Positions 1 through 6,486 of a stretch of 44,602 nt of DNA are shown here, in pieces; within the stretch, counting starts at the first letter, position 1, and each line of letters starts with the position of its first letter. Below the pieces are notes generated by a model that worked only from the letters and a program-made list of their open reading frames with translations, had not been told where the DNA came from and did no database searches. Both the position numbers and the translations under genes were made by a program. Origin of the DNA: Myxococcota bacterium. GTDB taxonomy: Bacteria; Myxococcota_A; UBA9042; DTJE01. Location: the NCBI GenBank assembly GCA_017994695.1, contig JAGOKF010000027.1, positions 1-44,602 on the forward strand, given 5' to 3'.

Positions 1-1
1 C

Positions 2-49
2 AGGAGCCCCGCTCAGGCCCGCAGGGACCGCTCCCAGGAGGCCGCATGA
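2..49 (+). CDS. possible 3' end of an upstream gene
   Basis: One forward frame is open from the window edge and stops at TGA 47-49. Its 15 residues are polar and charged, as in the helical tail of a protein. Nothing else supports it. It is listed because the next gene starts at 213 and promoter-like sequences begin at about 71. It could equally be noncoding. Confidence 0.2.
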   Translation, partial: RSPAQARRDRSQEAA

Positions 50-70
50 ACGTCGGCGTCGACTCCCCCC

Positions 71-98
71 TTGACCGGCGGGCGTCGTCAGGTACAAG
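71..98 (+). promoter_or_regulatory. candidate sigma70-type promoter
   Basis: TTGACC at 71-76 is followed after 16 bases by TACAAG at 93-98. It lies upstream of the phosphatidyltransferase gene at 213 and is one of two candidates there. Confidence 0.35.
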
Positions 99-123
99 CT
101 TGTGTCCAGGGAACCGGGTGCGG

Positions 124-152
124 TTCACCCGGACGGCCCTTCATGCTACACT
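124..152 (+). promoter_or_regulatory. candidate extended -10 promoter
   Basis: TTCACC at 124-129, a 17-base spacer and TACACT at 147-152, with TGC directly before the -10. The same TGCTAC form recurs at several other gene starts in this window, which favours it over the promoter at 71. It would drive the gene pair starting at 213. Confidence 0.45.
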
Positions 153-212
153 GCGGAGCCCGCCCCGGCCTGGGATCCCGAGACGGGCGCAGGCTTCGGC
201 CAGGAAGGCGCG

Positions 213-839
213 ATGGAGCGTCTGCTGCTCTCCCGGGAAGCCCGGCGGAAATACGAGTCGGTCGCCGCAGGGGCGGGCCGCCTGTGCGTCCGCCTCGGCC
301 TTTCCGCCTCGATCCTGACGTTTTCGAGCGTGCTGCTGGCGGCCGTGACCGCCTTCCTGCTGGCGACGGAGCGCTTTCCCTGGGCCCTCGCGACCGGGAC
401 CCTCTCGTGCCTGCTGGACATGCTGGACGGGTCGACGGCCCGGGCCGCCGGCACCCAGAGCGGGTACGGGACGCTGCTGGACCGGGCCGCGGACCGGTTC
501 AACGAGATGCTGTTCCTGCTGGGGTTCCTGCTCAGCGGCCATGCCCGGCCGGCCGTCGTGCTGGTCGCCCTCTTCGCGCTGCTGTTCCCCAGCTACGTCC
601 GGGCGGTGGCCGAGTCCGTCGCCGGCGTCCCGGACTGCGAGGTGGGCCTGGCGGGACGCCTGGAGAAACTGGTCCTCCTGACGGCGGGCCTGCTGGTCGA
701 GATGGCGTTGCCGGAATACCGGCCGCTGGAGTGTTCCCTGGTCCTGGTCTCGCTGATCGGACTGGTCACCTCGGCCCAGCGCCTGTGGCATGCCCGCCGG
801 TTTCATCTCCGCCGTTCACGAGAGGGAGTGCAGCGATGA
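213..839 (+). CDS. CDP-alcohol phosphatidyltransferase family membrane protein
   Basis: This 208-residue integral membrane enzyme should transfer a phosphatidyl group from a CDP-lipid to an alcohol head group in the inner membrane. The family signature is complete: D69, D72, G73, A76, R77, G86, D90 and D94 with exact spacing. Several hydrophobic segments surround it. The start at 213 is chosen because AGGAAGG lies just upstream. An ATG at 102 would add 37 residues with no family character. The stop overlaps the next start (ATGA), so the two genes are probably translationally coupled. The acceptor alcohol (glycerol phosphate, inositol phosphate or other) cannot be read from the sequence. The sugar-kinase partner hints at a phosphorylated polyol, but that is inference. 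Confidence 0.85.
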   Translation: MERLLLSREARRKYESVAAGAGRLCVRLGLSASILTFSSVLLAAVTAFLLATERFPWALATGTLSCLLDMLDGSTARAAGTQSGYGTLLDRAADRFNEMLFLLGFLLSGHARPAVVLVALFALLFPSYVRAVAESVAGVPDCEVGLAGRLEKLVLLTAGLLVEMALPEYRPLECSLVLVSLIGLVTSAQRLWHARRFHLRRSREGVQR

Positions 840-1759
840 TCCTGGCCATCGGCAACCCGGTCTACGACGAGATCCTGCTGCCGACGCGGGCCGCTGCCGG
901 CCGCGTCCTGTCGGGTTGCTCGATCAACGCGGCCCTGGCCCTGGCGAAACTCGGACGGCCGGCGACCGTCTGGGGCAGCATCGGAAGGGACCGCCGGGAC
1001 CAGGCCGTCGCGGACCTCCTGTCCCGGGGGGTCCGCGCCCTACTCCGGGAAGGCCCCGAGACCGGCGGCTTCCGGCTGACGTACCCGGCGGACGGGGGCG
1101 AACGGACCCTCGAGGTGCTGGGCCAGGCCGACCCGGTGCCCGATCCTCCCGCGGATCTCGTCGCTTCGGCCGACGCCGTGGTGGTGGGCCCGATCCTGGG
1201 GGAGGTCGGCCCTTCCCTGGTCCGGACCCTGAAGCGGCACGCCCGGGGTCCGATGTTCCTGGACCCCCAGGGCCTGCTCCGGTCCAGGCAGGGCGATTCG
1301 GTGATCGGCCGGATTCAGGACGGCCTGCAAGACCTGCTGCCCATCTTCGACGTCGTGAAGCCCAACGAGCACGAGGCGACCCTGCTGACCGGCATTGACG
1401 CCACGAGGCATCCCGGGGAGGCGGCCCGCCGGCTCCACGACATGGGGGCCCCCCTGGCGGTGGTGACGCTGGCGGAACGGGGATCGGTGATCTTCGACGG
1501 CCGGCGGACACTGCAGGTCCCACCCCATCCCGCCGATGCCATCGACCCCACCGGGGCCGGGGACACCTACCTGGCCGGGTTCCTCCACGAGTACCTGTCC
1601 TCCGGGGACCCCTTCCGGGCCGGGCTGTTCGGCAGCGCGGTCGCCTCGGTGATGGTCGAGCACGTCGGCCCCGACTTCCCCCTGACCCCCGACCTCGCCC
1701 GGGAACGGTTCGATTGCCTGTTGCGGGGGTCGCCCCTGGCGGACCGGTCCACAACCTGA
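836..1759 (+). CDS. PfkB/ribokinase-family carbohydrate kinase
   Basis: A 307-residue ribokinase-fold kinase expected to phosphorylate a sugar, nucleoside or polyol with ATP in the cytosol. The N-terminal substrate-binding pattern is at about residues 26-40 (SGCSINAALALAKLG). The C-terminal anion-hole and catalytic motif DPTGAGD is at 237-243, with D243 the expected base. A VKPNEHE segment near 174-180 is typical of the family. The ATG lies inside the stop of the upstream phosphatidyltransferase (4-base overlap). The longer open frame from 71 is an accident of high GC. The substrate is unknown. The coupling suggests it may supply or remove a phosphorylated head-group precursor. The gene ends 12 bases from the convergent recO. 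Confidence 0.85.
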   Translation: MILAIGNPVYDEILLPTRAAAGRVLSGCSINAALALAKLGRPATVWGSIGRDRRDQAVADLLSRGVRALLREGPETGGFRLTYPADGGERTLEVLGQADPVPDPPADLVASADAVVVGPILGEVGPSLVRTLKRHARGPMFLDPQGLLRSRQGDSVIGRIQDGLQDLLPIFDVVKPNEHEATLLTGIDATRHPGEAARRLHDMGAPLAVVTLAERGSVIFDGRRTLQVPPHPADAIDPTGAGDTYLAGFLHEYLSSGDPFRAGLFGSAVASVMVEHVGPDFPLTPDLARERFDCLLRGSPLADRSTT

Positions 1760-1771
1760 CGACCGGGTGTC

Positions 1772-2473
1772 TCAGCGGCCGGGCAGCGACCAGGGGCGCC
1801 CCAGGACCCCCGAGACCCAGAGGGACAGCAGCCGCTCCGTCTCCCGCCGGTCCCCGGGCCACTGGCCGGACCGGGGGTCCAGCGCCCGAGCCGGAAATCT
1901 CCGGGCCATTCCGCCGGCACACTCGCCGCACCGCAGCACCCCGTCGGGACCGATAGCCGCCTCGGCCCAGTCGGCCGCATCCCGGCCGCACCGGGGGCAC
2001 CGGTCCTGGTGGGGCGGATGGCCCAGGCAGGCGAACAGGTCCAGCGCCGCCTGCCACAGGACCCCGTGGACCGATTCCGGCGGCGCGACCTCCATCCGGG
2101 CCACCGCCTCCCGCATCCGGTCGAAGATCTCCTCGGTGACCGGGGCCTCCCGCAGCAGGTCCCGGCCCAGCATCAGCAGCCCCTGCCCGGTCTCCAGGCG
2201 GGCCAGGTCGTCCCAGAAGCCGGGAAAGCCCTGGACGATGTCCGCCTCCAGCACCTGGTACATCCCGGCTCCCCGGGGCGGCCGGAGCCGGAGCCGGGAA
2301 AGGACCAGGAACTCCAGGGATCCGGGAAAGCGGTGGCGACTGCCCCGGGCCCCCCGGGCCAGGGCGGTGATCATTCCGATCCGGGGGGTCAGCAGCAGGA
2401 CCACCCAGTCCGAGTCCCGGAAGGGCCAGCGGTCGACCACCATCGCCGGCGTCTGGATCTCGTTCTGCGGCAT
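1772..2473 (-). CDS. recO: DNA repair protein RecO
   Basis: A 233-residue RecO-like protein, which in the RecFOR pathway loads RecA onto SSB-coated single-stranded DNA. The N-terminal OB-fold-like stretch (about 10-75, with VVLLLTPRIGMITALARGARGSR) is typical. A helical middle follows, and a zinc site of two CxxC pairs (C159/C162 and C182/C185) matches the usual RecO C-terminal half. Length fits the family (about 230-260). It lies 28 bases after the RodZ-like gene on the same strand and probably shares its promoter at 3014-3042. An internal ATG at residue 11 is an alternative start. Confidence 0.85.
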   Translation of the reverse strand: MPQNEIQTPAMVVDRWPFRDSDWVVLLLTPRIGMITALARGARGSRHRFPGSLEFLVLSRLRLRPPRGAGMYQVLEADIVQGFPGFWDDLARLETGQGLLMLGRDLLREAPVTEEIFDRMREAVARMEVAPPESVHGVLWQAALDLFACLGHPPHQDRCPRCGRDAADWAEAAIGPDGVLRCGECAGGMARRFPARALDPRSGQWPGDRRETERLLSLWVSGVLGRPWSLPGR

Positions 2474-2501
2474 CGGGAACCCCGCGGCGGGAGGATCCGG
2501 T

Positions 2502-2987
2502 TCAGTTGACTTCCAGGGGGGCCGGGGCGGTCCGCTGGTATCCCGGCAGCGGCGCCGAGGCCCGCGAGAGATCGTCGCGTCCCCCCCGGTGGGTCAGCAG
2601 GATCGCCAGCAGCCCCAGCACCAGGACCAGGACCAGCAGGATCCCGAGGTAGGCCCATTGGCCGCTGACGGCCTTCCATCCCGGCGACCGGCTCGTCCCG
2701 GTCACCGGCAGGATCGGCACGGGGGGCGGGGGCGGGGGCGCGGACGGAAGACCGCGCCGGAGCACCTCCTGGAGGTGCTGCATCGCGATCTTGCGGTCCA
2801 GCCCGGTGGCCTGGCACCAGGACTGCACGAATCCCTTCACGAAGACTTCCCGGGGCCACTCCTCGACCCGTTCCTCCTCGAGGGCGGCGAGGATCCGCAC
2901 CGGGATCCGGGTGGTCCGGGACAGGTCCTCCAGGGAGAGACCCTTTTGTTCTCTCGCCTCCCACAGGACGCGTCCCAGGTCCCCCAT
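2502..2987 (-). CDS. RodZ-like helix-turn-helix membrane protein
   Basis: A 161-residue protein with a cytoplasmic HTH_25/Xre-like domain at about 4-75 (EQKGLSLEDLSRTTRIPVRI is the diagnostic region), a proline-rich linker at 81-92, one transmembrane helix at about 111-131 and a short periplasmic tail. RodZ proteins with this layout link MreB to the membrane to keep rod shape. This protein lacks the large beta-rich periplasmic domain of E. coli RodZ, as many short homologues do. It is the first gene after a consensus promoter and is followed by recO. It might instead be a membrane-anchored regulator; shape control is inferred from family only. Confidence 0.75.
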   Translation of the reverse strand: MGDLGRVLWEAREQKGLSLEDLSRTTRIPVRILAALEEERVEEWPREVFVKGFVQSWCQATGLDRKIAMQHLQEVLRRGLPSAPPPPPPVPILPVTGTSRSPGWKAVSGQWAYLGILLVLVLVLGLLAILLTHRGGRDDLSRASAPLPGYQRTAPAPLEVN

Positions 2988-3013
2988 CTCTTCATCCCCG
3001 GTGGCAAGTCCTG

Positions 3014-3042
3014 AACCTAACGCCTGGCTCCCCCGGTGTCAA
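3014..3042 (-). promoter_or_regulatory. sigma70-type promoter for the RodZ-like/recO pair
   Basis: On the minus strand TTGACA (plus 3042-3037), a 17-base spacer and TAGGTT (3019-3014). The -10 ends 26 bases before the ATG at 2987. The -35 is a perfect consensus. Confidence 0.7.
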
Positions 3043-3137
3043 TGCCAGAGGAATCCTGGAAATTCCAGCGCTTTCATTTTCCGATTGCGGTCCCCGGCGG
3101 GTCCGTGGACGATCCTCCTCCGGGGAGGACGTTCCCG

Positions 3138-3443
3138 ATGCCTGACGCCCCGAATCCGCCGCAGGACGATTCCCGTCGCGACCCCGCCAGGGAGCCTGCC
3201 CCGGGGAAGCCGCCTCCGGACATGGCCGCCCTGATGCTCGAAATCGCCCGCATCCGCCGGGAGGTGGAGGGTTCCGGTCCCCCTCCTCGGCGGCGCGGGC
3301 TGGCCGGGATGGCAATCCGACTCGTCGCCATCCTGGCGCTGGGCTGGCTGCTGTCCCAGGGACCCTGCAAGTCCCTGCTGCAGCCCTCCGGGATCGGGGA
3401 CCTGGAGACGTCCGGAAAGGCTACGCCTCGTCCCGTTCGATGA
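3138..3443 (+). CDS. small single-pass membrane protein, unknown function
   Basis: A 101-residue protein I do not recognise. It has a polar, Pro/Asp-rich N-terminus (1-30), a short amphipathic segment near 33-46 (DMAALMLEIARIRREVEG), a basic patch and one hydrophobic helix near 60-75 ending in GPCKS, so the tail is probably outside the cytosol. The start at 3138 is preceded by GGGGAGG with a good spacing. An in-frame ATG at 3036 lies inside the opposite-strand promoter and is rejected. The 3' end overlaps the convergent gene ending at 3421 by 23 bases, which is unusual. The Shine-Dalgarno site and the membrane segment support it. Confidence 0.5.
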   Translation: MPDAPNPPQDDSRRDPAREPAPGKPPPDMAALMLEIARIRREVEGSGPPPRRRGLAGMAIRLVAILALGWLLSQGPCKSLLQPSGIGDLETSGKATPRPVR

Positions 3444-3606
3444 TCACGACGCCCCGCTTCCCGGTGGACCGTCCGTCCGCATCCTCCGGACCTTCCGGCC
3501 ATTCGTCCCGGGGCAGGGACTCCTCCAGCGAGGGACGGTGGAAGCCTCGTTCGCGGCGCCTCTCTTCCTCTTCCCGGATCTTCTGGATGATGAAGACGTC
3601 CAGCAT
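3421..3606 (-). CDS. short conserved-looking protein, unknown function
   Basis: A 61-residue protein beginning MLDVFIIQKIREEEERRRER and ending RGVVIIERDEA. From memory, short myxobacterial proteins with an MLDVFII-type start and a charged linker look like this; I know of no assigned function. GGAG lies just before the ATG, and a near-consensus promoter sits 28-56 bases upstream. The body is highly charged and probably disordered between the two hydrophobic ends. The SGNH-like frame upstream reads across it in another frame, so one of the two reading frames is probably mis-extended (see the SGNH entry). Confidence 0.65.
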   Translation of the reverse strand: MLDVFIIQKIREEEERRRERGFHRPSLEESLPRDEWPEGPEDADGRSTGKRGVVIIERDEA

Positions 3607-4838
3607 CTCCGGCCTCGCCTGTTCCCCGTTTCCACTATAGGCATTTGCCGCGCTCCCGGCAAATCGCCCGCCCGATCCCCGTCCGGATCCGCGCCGGGAT
3701 CCGGGTCCGGGACCGGCACCAGGCGCAGCAGGCACAGGTCGTCGGCCAGGTCCTCCGCCCACCGTTCCAGAACCCAGGAGGGAGGATGGGAGAGGAAGAG
3801 CACCGGGTCGGTGCCCTCGACGGCCAGGCGGGAGGCGGTGACCCCGGAAACATCGTCCACGTCCCGGTCCCGGGCAGGGAACACCCTTCCCCGGCCCCCC
3901 CGGCCCTCGGGATCCGGCGTCGGCAGTTCGAAGACGTGGATCGGGACGCCGGCCGCCCGGGCCTCCTCGGCCAGGCGGGCCAGTTCCTGTCGGTTCGTCC
4001 GGCGGCCGGCCTCGAAGCCCCGATCCTCCTGGCCCGCCCACCGGGGCCACCGGGACCGGATCATCCCCGTCATTGCCCGGTAGAACGCCGAGAAACGGAA
4101 CGCCCCCCGGTGCAGGACCTCCGGCAGCAGGACGGCCGGAAAGTTCTCACGGAACGCATCCGGGTCGTCCAGGAACAGATCGGGCCCGATGGCGGAGACC
4201 GACTCCGGGGTCCCCAGGAAGGCCCGGCGCCGGTGGACCCGGTGCTGGACCAGCACCAGGTCCGCCTGCCGGTCGGCCAGCACCTGGCGGGCCTTTCGGG
4301 ACATCTGGGAAATCTGCCAGTCCCCGACGGCGAAGTTCAGCACCTCGAACCTCGGGGACGACGGGCCCCTGGATCCGCGGTTCAGAATCCGTTCGAGCGC
4401 GGCGGGCATGGTGTCCCGATCGGACACGCAGCTCCCGTAGGTGCTCGAGGCCCCGACCACCACGATGCGAAACACCCCCGGTTCCTTCCGGCGCGGACGG
4501 GAAGGTTCCCGCTCTCCCAGGGGTCCGATGGAGACCTCGTAGGTCCCGCCCCCTGGGTCGCCGCAATCCCCGCTGCCCCGTGGATACACCTTGCGGGTTC
4601 CCGGATCGAGTTCGTAGTGCAGAAAGGGATCGGAGGCGACCCGGACGTTGCCCAGATCGACCACCTGGTATTCCAGGGCCTGGCGGATCCAGAACCGGTC
4701 CCGCCCGGTGGCCCGCACGACGCCCTCGACGAACCCGAGGGCCAGCACCGCGGATCCGATGGCCAGCAGGGCCCGGGGAACCTTCCGGGAACCGGGGTCC
4801 GAGGTGCGTCGACTCCCGTTGCCTTCCCCGCCAGCCAT
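3444..4838 (-). CDS. SGNH/GDSL-like hydrolase, degenerate or frameshifted at the 3' end
   Basis: A membrane-anchored (hydrophobic helix at about residues 24-43) SGNH-fold protein of up to 464 residues. The block I nucleophile region is clear (VVVGASSTYGSCVSDRDTMP), and a block II-like FAVGDWQ follows. The usual block III Asn (GxN) and block V Asp (DxxH) are not evident; only an SHPPSWVLERWAEDL segment resembles the C-terminal block. After about WAEDLADDLCLLRL the frame turns into an Arg/Ser/Pro-rich tail that crosses the 61-residue gene and its promoter, which suggests a lost stop or a frameshift near 3640-3700. The start at 4838 is the first ATG not overlapping the divergent gene. Such hydrolases act on ester-linked acyl groups of surface polymers; activity here is doubtful. 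Confidence 0.6.
   Translation of the reverse strand: MAGGEGNGSRRTSDPGSRKVPRALLAIGSAVLALGFVEGVVRATGRDRFWIRQALEYQVVDLGNVRVASDPFLHYELDPGTRKVYPRGSGDCGDPGGGTYEVSIGPLGEREPSRPRRKEPGVFRIVVVGASSTYGSCVSDRDTMPAALERILNRGSRGPSSPRFEVLNFAVGDWQISQMSRKARQVLADRQADLVLVQHRVHRRRAFLGTPESVSAIGPDLFLDDPDAFRENFPAVLLPEVLHRGAFRFSAFYRAMTGMIRSRWPRWAGQEDRGFEAGRRTNRQELARLAEEARAAGVPIHVFELPTPDPEGRGGRGRVFPARDRDVDDVSGVTASRLAVEGTDPVLFLSHPPSWVLERWAEDLADDLCLLRLVPVPDPDPGADPDGDRAGDLPGARQMPIVETGNRRGRRCWTSSSSRRSGKRKRGAANEASTVPRWRSPCPGTNGRKVRRMRTDGPPGSGAS
3634..3662 (-). promoter_or_regulatory. sigma70-type promoter for the 61-residue gene
   Basis: Minus strand TTGCCG (plus 3662-3657), 17 bases, TATAGT (3639-3634). It lies within the 3' part of the SGNH-like reading frame and 28 bases before the ATG at 3606. 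Confidence 0.6.
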
Positions 4839-4913
4839 CGCCCACCCGGACCCGGAACGGACCGATGATGCCGGAAAACCGCCTTCCCGGAAACCGGGGC
4901 CATCGAGGCTGTC

Positions 4914-4922
4914 TGCTACAAT
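4914..4922 (+). promoter_or_regulatory. extended -10 promoter for the DUF5989 gene
   Basis: TGCTACAAT at 4914-4922 is an extended -10 (TGn plus TACAAT). There is no clear -35 at the proper distance. The -10 ends 25 bases before the ATG at 4948. Confidence 0.5.
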
Positions 4923-4947
4923 CTCCCTCCGTGAAAGGCGGACAGGG

Positions 4948-5118
4948 ATGGGACGCATCGAACATCAGGCCTGGCGGGGACGCCGTGTGACCGGGTTCCT
5001 GTGGCGCTACCGGGTGGTCTGGATCCCGGCCCTGGTGCTGTCCCTGGTGCTGCTGGCGATCCTCTTCCTGTCGGGCGCCCCGGTGGAACTCTCGCCGTTC
5101 ATCTACCGGGTCGATTGA
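4948..5118 (+). CDS. DUF5989-like small membrane protein
   Basis: A 56-residue protein with a basic N-terminus, one transmembrane helix (about 25-42) and the ending APVELSPFIYRVD. Proteins annotated DUF5989 are about 50 residues with this helix and a closing APFIY-type motif. From memory they sit beside SxtJ-like membrane proteins, carbamoyltransferases and SGNH hydrolases in polymer-modification loci. An SGNH-like gene is divergent here, which supports the assignment. The function is unknown. Its 3' end overlaps the convergent gene ending at 5103 by 16 bases. Confidence 0.75.
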   Translation: MGRIEHQAWRGRRVTGFLWRYRVVWIPALVLSLVLLAILFLSGAPVELSPFIYRVD

Positions 5119-6455
5119 ATCGCGGCGCCGGTTCCGGGAACGGATGCCGAGGGTCCGCCCGTTCCCTGCTGCCCCGATACCGGCAGCGAGGACCGGGAAG
5201 GCATGCCGTGGCTGGCCCAGGTCAGGGCGGCGGCCGTGACTCCCAGGGCGGCTCCCAGGGCATAGGAGGCGATGGACCCCTGGCGCTGGCTTCGCCAGGT
5301 CCTCAGGCGGTCCTCGCCGGCCGTGATCGCCTCCATCGTCCGGTTCGCCTGGACGTTCAGGGCCACCCCCGCAGCCACCAGACCCATGGAGAGCGCCCCG
5401 GACAGGGGGGCCCAGTACCAGGGCACCCGCTGGACCAGGACGCCTTTCCGCACCACCTGAATCCGGTCCTCGGGAAGGTCCCGCAGGTCGATCCACAGGA
5501 CCTCCTGCCGGGGCAGATCCCCGGAGGATGCGGTCATCTCCAGCCGGCCGGTGCCGGCCACCCCGCTCGGGCGCAGTCGCAGGACATCGACCCCGTAGGC
5601 CTCCGCCAGCCTCCGGTCCCAATCCACTCCGGTCGTCGATGCCGCCCACAGGGTCCCTTCCGGACCCGGCTGGAAGGCCCGAGAAAGGTCTTCCCGGACC
5701 TCGAAGGAAACGCCTGCCGTCGCCTCGAAGAACGCGCGGAAGGACTCTTTCGGCCCCAGCAGGTCCGCCCGGTGCCTCCCGGCCACCACCTTCCATTCCC
5801 GGTCCCCGGGGATCGGGAACCCGTCCACCAGCAGGTCCCACCCTCCTGGCAGGTCCACGGCGGGCATTGCCACCAGGGATCCCTCCCGGTCCCGGACCGT
5901 CCTGCCCAGGAATTCCCGGACCTCCGGCGGCACGTGTTCCAGGGGCAGCCGGGATGCCTCCTGCCACTGGAGGAGGTCCCGGGCGACCTCGGTGGCCGCC
6001 TCGGGGCGCCCGTCCATCAGCAGCAGGCGGACCTGGAGCAGGGCGGCCTCCGCCAGGTGCTGCCGGAGAACATCCTCGCGTGCCACGCAGGGCAGCGCCC
6101 GGACCTCCTCCAGGATCCCTCCCAGGCGTTCCCGGGCCTCGTCGGGATCGATCCGGTGGAAGAAGGCCGCCAGGGCCTGGTCGATTTCCCCGAGAATCCG
6201 CCGAGCCTGTTCCAGCCGGGGTCCAAAGTCGCACCGGGGCTCCCGTTCCATCAGGCCCGGAAGGGACCGGAAGGTCCGGATCCGCCATCGCCGGGCGACC
6301 TGCCGGTGCACCTGCTCCAGGACGCCGGCGGACGCGATCCCCTGGAACCCTGCGGACTCCTCGACCACGATCACCGCCTCCGGAGCGGCCAGGGCCGACC
6401 CGGGCAGGCAGGTTGCCAGGAGCGGCATCAGCAGAAACAGCCGGGAACGGTTCAT
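5103..6455 (-). CDS. secreted protein with PEGA-like region and C-terminal membrane segments
   Basis: A 450-residue protein I cannot name. A Sec signal peptide (MNRSRLFLLMPLLATCLPGSALA) is followed by a helical region at about 30-205. A beta-rich PEGA-like segment lies near 225-265 (LPGGWDLLVDGFPIPGDREWKV). Two hydrophobic helices lie near 360-385 and 405-430, then a Gly/Ser-rich tail. PEGA domains occur in surface and envelope proteins, so an envelope role is likely but unproven. The ATG at 6455 has GGGAGGA upstream. The frame continues 5' without a signal and overlaps the upstream gene, so longer starts are rejected. It lies 31 bases after the repeat-rich gene and is probably cotranscribed with it. 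Confidence 0.7.
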   Translation of the reverse strand: MNRSRLFLLMPLLATCLPGSALAAPEAVIVVEESAGFQGIASAGVLEQVHRQVARRWRIRTFRSLPGLMEREPRCDFGPRLEQARRILGEIDQALAAFFHRIDPDEARERLGGILEEVRALPCVAREDVLRQHLAEAALLQVRLLLMDGRPEAATEVARDLLQWQEASRLPLEHVPPEVREFLGRTVRDREGSLVAMPAVDLPGGWDLLVDGFPIPGDREWKVVAGRHRADLLGPKESFRAFFEATAGVSFEVREDLSRAFQPGPEGTLWAASTTGVDWDRRLAEAYGVDVLRLRPSGVAGTGRLEMTASSGDLPRQEVLWIDLRDLPEDRIQVVRKGVLVQRVPWYWAPLSGALSMGLVAAGVALNVQANRTMEAITAGEDRLRTWRSQRQGSIASYALGAALGVTAAALTWASHGMPSRSSLPVSGQQGTGGPSASVPGTGAAIQSTR

Positions 6456-6486
6456 CCGGAGTTCCTCCCTGGTCCGGATTCCTGTT

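Noticed and set aside
46-318. 90-codon open frame at the left edge
   Set aside because: It overlaps both promoter candidates and the well-supported phosphatidyltransferase in another frame.
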